Assembly: GCA_937625935.1 (NCBI GenBank)
Contig: OW569349.1
Location: 1 to 64,000 of the forward strand
DNA length: 64,000 bases
Origin: Tetramitus jugosus
Lineage: Eukaryota > Heterolobosea > Eutetramitea > Acrasida > Vahlkampfiidae
Direction of reading: 5' to 3'
The notes beneath the pieces were generated by a model. The model made no database searches and was not told the DNA's origin. It was given only the letters and a program-made list of their open reading frames with translations. Below are positions 28,232-37,511 of the stretch, one piece after another; position 1 is the first letter of the stretch; every line of letters begins with the position of its first letter. A program made the position numbers and the translations under genes.

Positions 28232-29515
28232 TTATGAATTGTTGTGGTTGGTCAGCAGGGAGAACACATGGAAATTACCTGCCATCACATCTACGACTTT
28301 TTTGTTCGTGTTGCTAGCAATCAATTCTGTGGGATAGTCCACTCTCATTTCCTTCTGCCCCAGTCCTAATTCTCCAAAGTTGCACACACCAAATGCAAAC
28401 ACACGACCAGATTCCGTCACGACAAAATTCGCAGTGGAGGTACAAGCGATGCTGACAGGTTTGTCATCACTCGAAATGAAATGATTCTTGTACAGGGTTA
28501 ATTCCTTCATCTTAGATTCATGGTGTATCACATACTTGGATGAAAGGTCCAACTTTTTGTTGATCATATCTTGCTCTGCAATGGTCAACACACGATCACC
28601 GGTGTCTGAGCTGGCAAGCTTCCTCACATATCTTGTATAACCCAGATTCTGCAAATCAAAACCAAATCCATATAGAGAGCCATCACTGGTGCGACACAGA
28701 AAGTGTTTAGAAGAAGCAGCAATCTCTTGCACCCTTCTACCACAGATGTTGCGACAAACGAACACAGGACTGCTAAAAGGACTATTCTGATCATTATCTA
28801 AAGTTGTTCTACCTCCCCATACATAGACTGACCAATCATCGGACAAGGCAATATTCACGTGTTCCTTTATAGATAATGATCGAACTTGCCAATCAACTTC
28901 TATTCTCTTGAAGAAGGTCTGATCACAGTGATCCCCATGTCCATTCTGACCATAATAACCATAGCCTGCTGAATACATAATACCTTTCGAATCGACTAGA
29001 ATGGTGTGACGAGAACCACAAGCTCCAAATGAAATGGACCTGTGTTTCAAATGGTCGACCAACATTGGCTCTAGAATCGAACAGTGCATACCGAGACCTA
29101 ACTGGTAATTGTAAGAATGTCCACACACGTAGACTAAACCCCTCTCAGTTACAAATACAGAGTGTCTATCCCCACATGATGCATGAACAATTTTCTGATG
29201 ATCAAACTTTAGAGCTGGTATAGGTTGAGGCTTTTCACAATCGTTTGTATGACCCAGCCCTAACTGTCCACTCTGATTTCGTCCAAATGTGTAAGCAATT
29301 CCTTCGTGAGTAATAATTACAGAGTGACTTCCACCTGTAGCCAAGTAACAGATATTTGGAGGAACAATAGATGAATTGTTGTCAAAACGAATGGCTATTG
29401 GTTTCTCAGTATCATCTCCTAGATCGTGTAACACCTGCAAATTATTCCAACCCCAACTGTAAACGTCAGTGTAAATCGGTTGAACTGAGACATTATTTTG
29501 ATTATCAACACTCAT
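28232..29515 (-). CDS. RCC1-repeat beta-propeller protein
   Basis: 427 residues from MSVDNQN at 29515; the frame is open to 29770 but that part overlaps the 3' end of the PRPP synthetase gene and lacks RCC1 features. Repeats of the type Y(S/T)(W/F)G-x2-x2-GQLGLGH...H(S/T)-x-(V/I/F)-(I/V/T) recur about seven times (GWGWNN, AYTFGRNQSGQLGLGH, VYVCGHSYNYQLGLG, MYSAGYGYYGQNGHG, VYVWGG, LYGFGFDL, VFAFGVCNFGELGLG), enough for a seven-bladed propeller. No GEF-specific residue can be judged. Such proteins scaffold or regulate small GTPases or ubiquitin ligases; the specific role is unknown. Confidence 0.8.
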   Translation of the reverse strand: MSVDNQNNVSVQPIYTDVYSWGWNNLQVLHDLGDDTEKPIAIRFDNNSSIVPPNICYLATGGSHSVIITHEGIAYTFGRNQSGQLGLGHTNDCEKPQPIPALKFDHQKIVHASCGDRHSVFVTERGLVYVCGHSYNYQLGLGMHCSILEPMLVDHLKHRSISFGACGSRHTILVDSKGIMYSAGYGYYGQNGHGDHCDQTFFKRIEVDWQVRSLSIKEHVNIALSDDWSVYVWGGRTTLDNDQNSPFSSPVFVCRNICGRRVQEIAASSKHFLCRTSDGSLYGFGFDLQNLGYTRYVRKLASSDTGDRVLTIAEQDMINKKLDLSSKYVIHHESKMKELTLYKNHFISSDDKPVSIACTSTANFVVTESGRVFAFGVCNFGELGLGQKEMRVDYPTELIASNTNKKVVDVMAGNFHVFSLLTNHNNS

Positions 29516-29678
29516 GTTTGATCGATGTGTTTTATTTTCGGTCCTTCCTTGAGATATATTGCTTGTGGTTTCTTCGTACTGCGGTGTTTCCTTCTGTAGC
29601 GGGCAAAAAACCGTTTCACACTTCCGATTATTTAGCTCTGCATTTTTTGTTTTGCAGAGGAATGAAATTGGCAGCGCT

Positions 29679-30847
29679 TTAATGAATGGTGACCAAGCTC
29701 TCCTCAAAGTGAATTCTTCTGATTGTCTCTGCCAAAATATTACCAACACTCTCAACAACAATCTTACCATTGCTATGTTGCAACAGAGTCACAACATCTG
29801 GATTCTGATGATGCAATGTATTTGTCACAATCAACTTCTCCAAATCTGAGGAATTGATCAACTCCTTCAATGTCTCGATATCGTTGAACAGTGCATGTGT
29901 GATGCAGGCATAAATTTTTTGAGCTCCACACCTCTTCAACTCCTTTACAGCAGCCAAGAGAGTCTTACCAGTATCGATCATATCATCCACAATAATACAG
30001 TCATAGCCTTGAACCTTACCAACGAGTTCCATGCCCAATGATTCATCATTCAACTTCCACTTGTTCATCACTGCAAACGAAGTATCGATATTCATCTGCT
30101 CACTAAAGTAGTTTTTGAATTCTTCTGCACGACTGCTACCAGCAGCATCAGGTGCCACAACAGTCACAGGATTCTTAAATGTGATTCTCTCCAATGGCTT
30201 CAACAAAACAGATCTCACAGAAATATCGTCTACAGGTATGGAGAAGAAGCCTTGAATCTGACCACTGTGCAACTCAACAGAAAGCACATGATCTACACCG
30301 GATTCTTGAATCAATCGGGCCATGAGAGAAGCAGAGATTGGCACACGAGACTTTGTCTTTCTGTCCTGTCTTCCATAGGCAAAATATGTCATGACAACCG
30401 TAATTCTCTTGGCTGATGCTCTCTTGAGAGTATCAACAATCAAACACAATTCCATCATGTTGTCATTCACAGGAGGGGAAGTTGGCTGAATCAAGAAGCA
30501 ATCACAACCTCTGACATTCTCCAAGATTTGACACCCGACTTCATTATCAGCAAACTTACTGACAGTCATCTTACCCAGAGTGACTCTGAGCGCTTTGGCT
30601 ACTGATTCGGCCAGTGGTGCATTGGCTGTTCCAGAAAAAATTTTCTATTCATCGCAACAAATATCGCCACAACAAGAGATGAAAACACGTTTCAAAGCAC
30701 AACACAAGAAGCCCGAAGAGCAAACACGTGATTCATTGTGTGTAAAAAGATCAAAATGATTTTGTTAATGTGATGTCAAGACGCAAGCCACACAATGATA
30801 AGGAGTTATCATCATCAGAGTACACATACCAACTCAAATCCCGACAT
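29679..30847 (-). CDS. PRPS: Ribose-phosphate pyrophosphokinase (PRPP synthetase)
   Basis: Catalyses ATP + ribose 5-phosphate to PRPP + AMP, feeding purine, pyrimidine, His and Trp/NAD routes. I infer a tiny first exon (30847-30830, MSGFEL), a 185-nt intron (30829-30645, GTATGT...AATAG) and exon 2 (30644-29679) that begins KIFSGTANAPLAESVAKAL exactly where the family starts; total 327 residues, in frame. Visible motifs: NDNMMELCLIVDTLKRA, YFAYGRQDRK (flexible loop region), VELHSGQIQGFF (catalytic His), and IIVDDMIDTGKTL (PRPP-binding loop). Class I type, by motifs. Without the exon the protein would lack its first beta strand. Confidence 0.9.
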
Positions 30848-31125
30848 GTTTCTTTTGTTGTTGCTGCTTCGATCTGATTCCCTTGCAAGAAATCTCTCTT
30901 TGAATTTGCTCCAGGTGAAAAAATCCGCTCCCGCTTTTCATTTCCCCGCGAGCTTCTCCGAGTGAACGACATGTCGTGTATTCTCACGTGTTGTGTGCGA
31001 TGAGTGTATTTTACATCTCATTGAAAATTGGAACACAAACATGTTTACTCATTAATATTAGTCTGAGAAGCTTGGGTGCAAATTCTTCAATTAGTGGGTC
31101 ATTCATAGTAATAAATGCTCATCTA

Positions 31126-31761
31126 TTATATGGCAGCATTCACGGCACAATGAGAGAAATTCTCGTGTATATCCAAGTCAGTCAGTGGTCGTGAATCCTC
31201 AGTCGAGTGATCAGAATTCGTTAGAACTCTCTGTGCTTCTCTAATCCAAATTTCATACGTCTTTTGCGCATTTGCTGCACATGTGTTCTCAATAACAGAA
31301 GTAACAAGCGGTACCCACTTCTTGTATTCACACTTGATGGTCACAGTCATTTGAACACCAGTTTTGACTTGCACAGCGTTCCAATCGATATGAACCACGA
31401 GATTATCCTTGAGCAAACCACTTAGCATGTTCATCACGGTCACTCCATCCATTCTCTCTGGTGAACTACCGTAGATTGTCATGGTAGCTGTCGATAATCC
31501 CTTGACAGTTTTCAAGTTTAGAAAATTTTGGACAATTGTTGGTGCTTGAACAGGAGCTTCAAACGTAATCTCTCTCTGTATCACTCTGCTCTGGGTCTTT
31601 GAACATTGATCGAGTTGACACCATGATCCAACAGAGAGATTCGTTTGTCCCATAATCTCCTGCACGTTCTTTTGGAAGCTGGGATCAATGAACATGTGCC
31701 TCAGAAATTGTGACATGGTAGAATTGGGAAAGGTAGCAGTGACTTGAATTGTTTTTGTCAT
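31126..31761 (-). CDS. Protein with a VASt/START-like domain (putative)
   Basis: 211 residues, intronless. The N-terminus TFPNSTMSQFLRHMFIDPSF followed by VSVGSW-type spacing, and the C-terminal half (VHIDWNAVQVKTGVQMTVTIKCEYKKWVPLVTSVIENTCAANAQKTYEIWIREAQRVL) resemble VASt domains of GRAM-domain sterol transfer proteins. There is no GRAM/PH domain and no membrane span, so this would be a stand-alone domain. Lipid transfer at contact sites would be the expected role if right (family knowledge plus inference). Alternative: another SRPBCC-fold protein. Confidence 0.5.
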   Translation of the reverse strand: MTKTIQVTATFPNSTMSQFLRHMFIDPSFQKNVQEIMGQTNLSVGSWCQLDQCSKTQSRVIQREITFEAPVQAPTIVQNFLNLKTVKGLSTATMTIYGSSPERMDGVTVMNMLSGLLKDNLVVHIDWNAVQVKTGVQMTVTIKCEYKKWVPLVTSVIENTCAANAQKTYEIWIREAQRVLTNSDHSTEDSRPLTDLDIHENFSHCAVNAAI

Positions 31762-32152
31762 TATTTGTTTGGATGTGTGGTGTTGTAGTGAATGAGAGAA
31801 GAGAGAATAGAAGAGAGAATTGAATTCGTTAGCAGCAGTAGTAGAGAAAGACTATTTTAAGTGGTAGTCGAAGTTGTTGGTTGGAGAGATGATCTTTGAT
31901 AGATTTGCAGTGAGTTTTACTTGCTCGAAAGGTATTTCTGTGTGTGAGTGGATGACAAAAACTTGAAGTTCGTTCGTTATACAGCCGACAACGTCCTTGT
32001 TATTTTTGCATTTCGCGAACCCATCCAAACAACTCCGCTCGCGCCCTTCATTTCACACAAGCAGCAGTTCATGGTGCAGCACCAAGAGCAAAACAACAAC
32101 AACCATTAAGAATTCTTGAGAGAGCTCAGAAGAATAACAACAAGTGAACTGA
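31762..32152. other. Divergent intergenic region
   Basis: 390 bp separate the 31761 gene (-) from the methyltransferase (+). It should contain both promoters; no clear TATA or repeat box was noticed. Confidence 0.4.
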
Positions 32153-33062
32153 ATGATGAAGAACAATAGAGAAAAGATTGGTACACCAATGATTGATTGG
32201 AAAGAAGTGGCATTTGGTGCCGGTAAAAATCGAAGAAAAACCATTGGTTTCGGCAAGTATGACAAGAAGGAGAGACAATACGAAGATGAAATCTATATTC
32301 GTGAATTGTCAATTGTAGATGGTGGAATTGGTTGTGCCGTGTGGGATGCTGCCATCATTTTGACTCGTTGGATCTATGGTGCACCACAACTCTTTCAAAA
32401 TCAAGTCTTGTTGGAGTTGGGCGCAGGTGTCGGACTTCCTGGTATTTGTGCCGCGAGATTTGCAAAAAATTGTTTCCTCACAGATTACTTGACACCTGTT
32501 GTGGACAATTTGCAGTACAATATTGATATCAATGCTTCCATTGTTTCTGATGATGTTGATGATGATGAACACAGTGGTGATAGTGATGCCAGTGATAATA
32601 GCAATGAAGACAGAGAAAACAAGTATCAATCAAAGCTCAATGTAAAGAAGAGTGCAAAGGCTGTTTTGTTGAACTGGGACAATATTGATAACTTTGATTT
32701 GATGATTCAAGATGATTCAGGCGTGTTGGACATACCAAAGAGAGGTGTTGACATAATTTTGGGCAGTGAGTTGACTTATACGGGAAATGAAAACACAATC
32801 AATCATTTGATTCGAGTGATTGACCACTTTTTGAGACCATTTGGTGTGTTTGTTGAGCGATGATCGTGATGGAGTGGCTCAGTTCTTGGTTGATGTCAAG
32901 GCCAATGGCTACAATTATGAGATTATACCTGTTCATGAGAGATACCTGGGTAACTATAACACAAAACAGAAGGCAGAGACCTACAAGTTCTATGTGTTTG
33001 TCCGGGAGAACGAAATGGAGAACAATGAACTTTTTACTGCCACTTGTCAATCGATGAAGTGA
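32153..33062 (+). pseudogene. METTL21-like protein methyltransferase, single frame break
   Basis: Class I SAM-dependent fold of the Methyltransf_16 family: LELGAGVGLPGICAAR (motif I), FLTDY (motif II), LLNWDN (motif post-I/II), DIILGSELTYT (motif IV, ILGSELTY-type as in lysine methyltransferases). The frame 32153-32863 stops at PFGVFVER, while the natural continuation (LLSDDRDGVAQFLVDVKANGYNYEIIPV) is in the other frame to 33062. No intron fits, so this is one indel: a sequencing error, polymorphism or recent inactivation. Because only the last ~65 residues are affected and core motifs are intact, a true gene with one sequence error is quite possible. Confidence 0.7.
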
Positions 33063-33272
33063 AAGAACCAGAGTGGCACCACTTCTCCAAACCGAACACA
33101 CACACTCCACACAGTTTGAATAAATCACTGTAAAACCCAAACCTTCAATGGTTGCCGTTCATTCAGCCGCTCATTTAGAACATGGCATCGCAAAAAAAAA
33201 ACAGCCGACTCTGTCGTCATTGCGAAATCAAAACGAAAACATCAAGCAAAAAAAAAACAAACAAATCATTGA

Positions 33273-34052
33273 TTGATTGATTGGATCGAAAAAACAAGAC
33301 ACTACTCTATTGTACATATTTTGTTTGGGATGCTGTTCTTTACGATTCTCACCTATGCTTCCGTATATGCCTCCATGGCATTTGCCGCACTGTGTCTCGC
33401 CACTGGACTATACTACGTAGCAGAGTTGGCAGAAGAGTACAGTGTGCTCGCAAAGAAACTTCTCGAATATTCATTGTTCACTATTGTTGGTATCCATGTG
33501 ATATTGTGGTTGTTTGATCCATTTCCACTGCGATATATTGCGATTGGAATCATTAGTCACCTCGTGTATTATCAATTGTTGAAATCATTTCCGTTTGTGT
33601 CCTTTACGTCTGTTGGATTCATTCTGTCGTGCGTGTGCTTTTTTGCATCTCATTACGCATGGTACCATTATTTCACTGATCCGTGGACACCGGCATTTGA
33701 TTTCTATCAATTGTTTGGCTTCTTTTTCACGTGTGTGTGGTTGTTGCCCGGTGCACTGTTTATCACACTCAACATTAATGATAGTTCATTGCCTGGTGGA
33801 GTCTATTTGAGTGGTCAACCACAACAGACGAGAGATATTCTATCGTCATCGTCATCACCATCAAACATGACTGTTCGAGGAGGCAAACGACACAATAATT
33901 TGATTTCGTGGATCCATGACTGGTTATCATCCTTCCTCTCCAAATCCAAACGAAGACAGAGTGGCATACCGTCTCACCTCGGAGGCACAAACAACTTTGG
34001 TGGACTGGACAATGGATTCATCATTAGTGATCGAGGTGGTAAACATTTATAG
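33273..34052 (+). CDS. SVP26: TEX261/SVP26 family ER-Golgi membrane protein
   Basis: 259 residues. Several membrane spans and family-typical segments are clear: CLATGLYYVAELAEEY (residues ~41-56), FPFVSFTSVGFILSC (~106-120), FGFFFTCVWLLPGALFITLN (~150-170) and the following NDSSLPG. Yeast Svp26 is a COPII cargo adaptor that helps retain or package Golgi glycosyltransferases (family knowledge). The C-terminal 75 residues are a polar, basic tail not usual in the family, perhaps with coat-binding signals (inference). The upstream leader is A-rich. Confidence 0.85.
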   Translation: MIDWIEKTRHYSIVHILFGMLFFTILTYASVYASMAFAALCLATGLYYVAELAEEYSVLAKKLLEYSLFTIVGIHVILWLFDPFPLRYIAIGIISHLVYYQLLKSFPFVSFTSVGFILSCVCFFASHYAWYHYFTDPWTPAFDFYQLFGFFFTCVWLLPGALFITLNINDSSLPGGVYLSGQPQQTRDILSSSSSPSNMTVRGGKRHNNLISWIHDWLSSFLSKSKRRQSGIPSHLGGTNNFGGLDNGFIISDRGGKHL

Positions 34053-34645
34053 AGGGAGAGAGTATGTGATGACAATGATCATGATCGCCTCTCATCCCAC
34101 AGTGGGAACTCACTGTGCCCAATAAGAATGAAGTAATAAGAATGAATACAAAACGACAACATTTTATCAACTTGCAGAATTTTATGACCAAAATATTTAT
34201 CTATGTACAACAGTTTATTAACAACCTGAGAGTCAAGAAAGTTGACTATGTGCATGTAGTTTGTGTGTGATGGTGGTTGAATTCTTGATCATTGGTAGGA
34301 TGAATGAGTCAATCAAATGCTCAAAACACCGAGCTCTAAAATGCTTTTTGCGTGGACACATTCTTGGTAGTAGTAGCAGCAGCGAATAAGAGTGTTACTT
34401 GGGTGTGTCCTTTCCATTTTCCTTGTTTGTTGTAGTAGACTTTAGAGTCACATAATGTTGTTCCCTTCCTATTCCCAACATTTTTCTAATTACATGTTAT
34501 ATTACAACTTAATCTTGGTGTGAGTGCTCGTTTTTCTTGTGTTCGCGCGCTTGTGTTCAACTCTCAGAAAAAGCAGAGCTTTGCTTTCCAGAGAGAAAAA
34601 CACACGTGTTGCGCGAAGCGAACATTGTTACAGAAACATGACAGC
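34053..34645. other. Intergenic region, nothing recognised
   Basis: About 590 bp between convergent genes. A palindromic CCCACAGTGGG-like word near 34097 may help 3' end formation, but no RNA gene or repeat was recognised. Confidence 0.4.
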
Positions 34646-34999
34646 TTAACCAGAGAAATCAATGATGGTGTCATATTGCTTGAACACTCTCATATTGTTG
34701 TGACGTCTGTTGGAGTGACCAGAGTTCATTCTTCCAGAGTGAGAAGCCACATGTTGATTCACATTGTGTTCCATGGAGTGTGCTCTCTGGTGCATGCTAG
34801 AGTTGGCATAGGAAGAGTTGTTTGCTTGTTGACCATTGTTGACCATGTTGGAAGAGGAGTCTGAACCATAGGAGGCACTCATATGGGATGAGGACAAGAA
34901 TGGCTTGTGAGAGCAAAAGCGTCTCAAAAGTTGTTGTTGTCCTACGAGGGACATTCTCTTGAAGGCAATGTTGGTAAGAAGTGGCAGTCGGGAATTCAT
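34646..34999 (-). CDS. Hypothetical small protein, possible mitochondrial presequence
   Basis: 117 residues from MNSRLPLLTNIAFKRMSLVGQQQLLRRFCSHK; this N-terminus lacks acidic residues, is Arg/Ser-rich and amphipathic, as in mitochondrial targeting signals. The open frame continues upstream to 35053, so the start is a choice. The rest is low-complexity Ser/Asn/His (NMVNNGQQANNSSYANSSMHQRAHSME). No domain. Could be a real lineage-specific mitochondrial protein. Confidence 0.4.
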   Translation of the reverse strand: MNSRLPLLTNIAFKRMSLVGQQQLLRRFCSHKPFLSSSHMSASYGSDSSSNMVNNGQQANNSSYANSSMHQRAHSMEHNVNQHVASHSGRMNSGHSNRRHNNMRVFKQYDTIIDFSG

Positions 35000-35053
35000 G
35001 GCTAGTTTAAGAAGATTGTCTCTTGAGTGTACACTTAGGTCTGACTTATACAA

Positions 35054-35499
35054 TTGGTTGTTGTGAATGGCAGGTGAGTCTGGCGAAGATAGGCTTTATT
35101 TTATCGTACAAGGAGAGTAAGAGAGTTCTCTTATGTGTTATGCCTTAGGTATCAAAAGTTGTGGTTTTGTTTTTTAAGTTGATGGTTGGGGGGTTTGGTC
35201 AGAAAGTTGATGTTTCGAGCTTTTTATACGCTGCTGCTCTTCCTCAAAGAGCCATACTGTTGTCTAAAAACGCTGACAGCCGCACCCGAAAGCGGCGGGT
35301 GCGCTCACAGGGGTTTTTTTGCACCACAGAAACACAGGTTCATCTGTCTGAAAATAACCGAGACACGCTTTACTGCCCATTACTACGCGCTGTGTGGCTA
35401 TGTCAGTGGCGCCATGTGCATGGTGGATATCTGGTTCTGGTCGATATTCAATATCAGGATGGAACAGTCATCTTGATGTTCGATTCGATTCTTCACTTT
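35054..35499. other. Intergenic region with a GC-rich hairpin
   Basis: About 445 bp; a GC-rich inverted repeat at 35281-35303 is the only notable feature. The open frames crossing it (35161-35538 +, 35186-35476 +) have no domain signature. Confidence 0.45.
35281..35303. repeat. GC-rich 8-bp hairpin
   Basis: CGCACCCG (35281-35288) and CGGGTGCG (35296-35303) are perfect inverted partners around a 7-nt loop. It lies about 200 bp beyond the EB1 stop and stands out in an AT-rich genome. Could be an RNA 3'-end or small RNA structure. Confidence 0.5.
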
Positions 35500-36600
35500 T
35501 CACATCGAAGCTCTGAGGATATTGTAGAGCTTTGTTGATGATGGTCCTGCAGGTCTTGTTCGAGCTAAGATGTGCTCCACTGATCTCAACGCTGCAAAGA
35601 GTTCGTCTCTGTCCTGTTGAAGAGAAATGATTTCTTCTTGCAAGTCCTGATTTGCTTCCAATTTTTGAATGAGAGAATCCGTGAGTTGTTGATTGGCTGA
35701 TTGTACCTTTGAGTGGAGATTTTCCAATGAAATCGAGTTCATATTTTCTGGTGAGTTCATTGGACGATTTGAAGGAGATGAGGAGTTAGGTGATGATGGA
35801 TGATTTGTTGATGGTTTTGTGCCCTTATGGAGCGTAGAATTGTTAAGCTGCTGTGATTGTGCAGGTATCGAGGATTGAAATGTCAAAATGTTTGTTAGAT
35901 TCCGAAGCGAGTGTCTCTTGGGTTGATATTCTTCTGGAAACATTGAAGAATGAGTGGCAGCGGTCGAGGAAACAAGAGATGAGCCGGATGATAGCAGCGA
36001 AGATCCCAGCACAGAAATTTCAGTATCACTCCCAGTCGAGTCATTTAGAGCACTATTCACATTTAACGCGATAGGAATCGTAATGGTTTTCACTGGACCG
36101 TCATTCTTCTTTCTATTGAGCTTCTGGGATCGAATGTTCATTGCTTGTTCGCGTCGTATTGATCCATGGTACTTGTCTAGAGCATTAGGGAAGTTCTTCA
36201 CTACATATGTGTAGCACCACTGTAGAAAATCGATATGATCGATGAACTATCAAATGAGTGACGTGTGAGACATCGTTTGTTTTGTTCAACACTTTGTCAA
36301 ATTTGTGTGAAGTGTCTCACTTACCATTGCCCTTGAAAGTTTGTTCACGGGCACAACTATAGGAATATTCAGTTTCCTCACAATTTTCTGCAACTTCTTC
36401 AAGTTTCTTTCGTAATCATCACAATGTTTAGCTCTAAAGTTAAATAGATGGAGAGGAACTTCGTCAGCTGGAAAGCATGCATCAAATATCTGGGCATAAG
36501 CAATCCCATCAGCCAACTCCTCAACTTTCTGATAGGAGGTTTCGAGAGCTTCATTCAACCAATTCAATAGCTCTCCCTTCCCTCTCTTGATGTTGTACAT
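35500..36600 (-). CDS. EB1: EB1 family microtubule plus-end-binding protein
   Basis: Exon 1 36600-36325 and exon 2 36246-35500 with a 78-nt intron (GTAAGT...ATAG) join NKLSRAM to FIDHIDFLQWCYTYVV; 340 residues in frame. The N-terminal CH domain (GELLNWLNEALETSYQKVEELADGIAYAQIFDACFP, then FNFRAKHCDDYERNLKKLQ) binds growing microtubule ends. A Ser/Pro/Asn-rich linker follows; the C-terminal coiled coil (LHSKVQSANQQLTDSLIQKL, then RDELFAALRSVEHIL) is the EBH-type dimer region. The usual C-terminal EEY/F is absent: the chain ends in LRASM, so CAP-Gly partners may not bind. Naegleria builds flagella and spindles de novo, where EB1 is expected to act. Confidence 0.88.
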
Positions 36601-36668
36601 GATGCGTTCACTTGGTTTTTATTGTTGACAAGGAGAAATTGGGTTTGGCGGTAATCGACTGATTCAAG

Positions 36669-37348
36669 TCAGCAGCGGCAAAAGATTGCACCCAATATTG
36701 TACCTATGAAAGCTGCCAGAATCACGCTACCCAAGACACTGCTGACTGCTATGGCAACACCTTGATGAAGCTCCATCGTTAAAGTGATACTGTGAGCACA
36801 AGTAGTGCAGTTCACTCTCTCCACCACAATGTTAATGTACTTGTTCTTAGGGTTCTTTGACGATGGTTCTATCCCTTTAATCAACTGTTCATATTTACCG
36901 TCAGGGGTAGGAAACTCATACTTGGTTGTACCATCGAACGAAAAAGGATAAAACGGTTCCCCCTCTCTGTTATCCATGTTCACACTTGTCATAAACACAT
37001 ACATATTCAATCTTCGATTATTCTCATCGAGAGAGGAAGCTTTGAGTCGCAAGTAGCTGGACACTCCACTCCATTGTTTGAAGTACCGAAATTCTCTTGG
37101 AAAGTTATCCCGAATGAACATTCTTTTCTCATACTGATAGGTTAACTTTGAATATTTTGCATAGGTTGTGTTCGAGGTATCGAACGATGGATTGCAATAC
37201 TACCAAGTGGGAAACCTTCCTTGGCGGTTGGAGAAGGATGTACAGTCAAAGTGGACATTGAACAGAATATCTCGCAGAGAATAAATAAAAGTACAACAAG
37301 GAGAAGTCGATATCTGAACCAATAGAGTCTTCCTCTCCAATCCCTCAT
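36669..37348 (-). CDS. Two-span membrane protein, frame break near 37200
   Basis: The N-terminal piece (37348-37142) has a strong signal anchor (YRLLLVVLLFILCEIF). The C-terminal piece (open from above 37190 to 36669) has an extracytoplasmic-like domain with CTTC and ends with a membrane span (GVAIAVSSVLGSVILAAFIGTILGAIF) and CRC. The pieces are in different frames and overlap, so either an indel or an undetected short intron joins them. I recognise no family. Could be a surface or endomembrane protein; the C-terminal CRC could be lipid-modified (inference). Confidence 0.45.
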
Positions 37349-37511
37349 TTGTTCTCCGTTTTCTGTAACTCTGAAAAAAAACCGCTACTCCCGGAGAAAC
37401 AGAACATAGGATTCACTTGTTGAGAAAACTGAATTTCTTGGAGACAACAAGAAGAACAAACCGATCCAAAAACATTTCCTCTCAACAAAGCTCATTTCCG
37501 TCATCGTCATC

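Noticed and set aside
28232-29770. Longer RCC1 protein starting at 29770
   Set aside because: The extra 85 residues overlap the 3' end of the PRPP synthetase coding region and have no RCC1 repeat; the ATG at 29515 is preferred.
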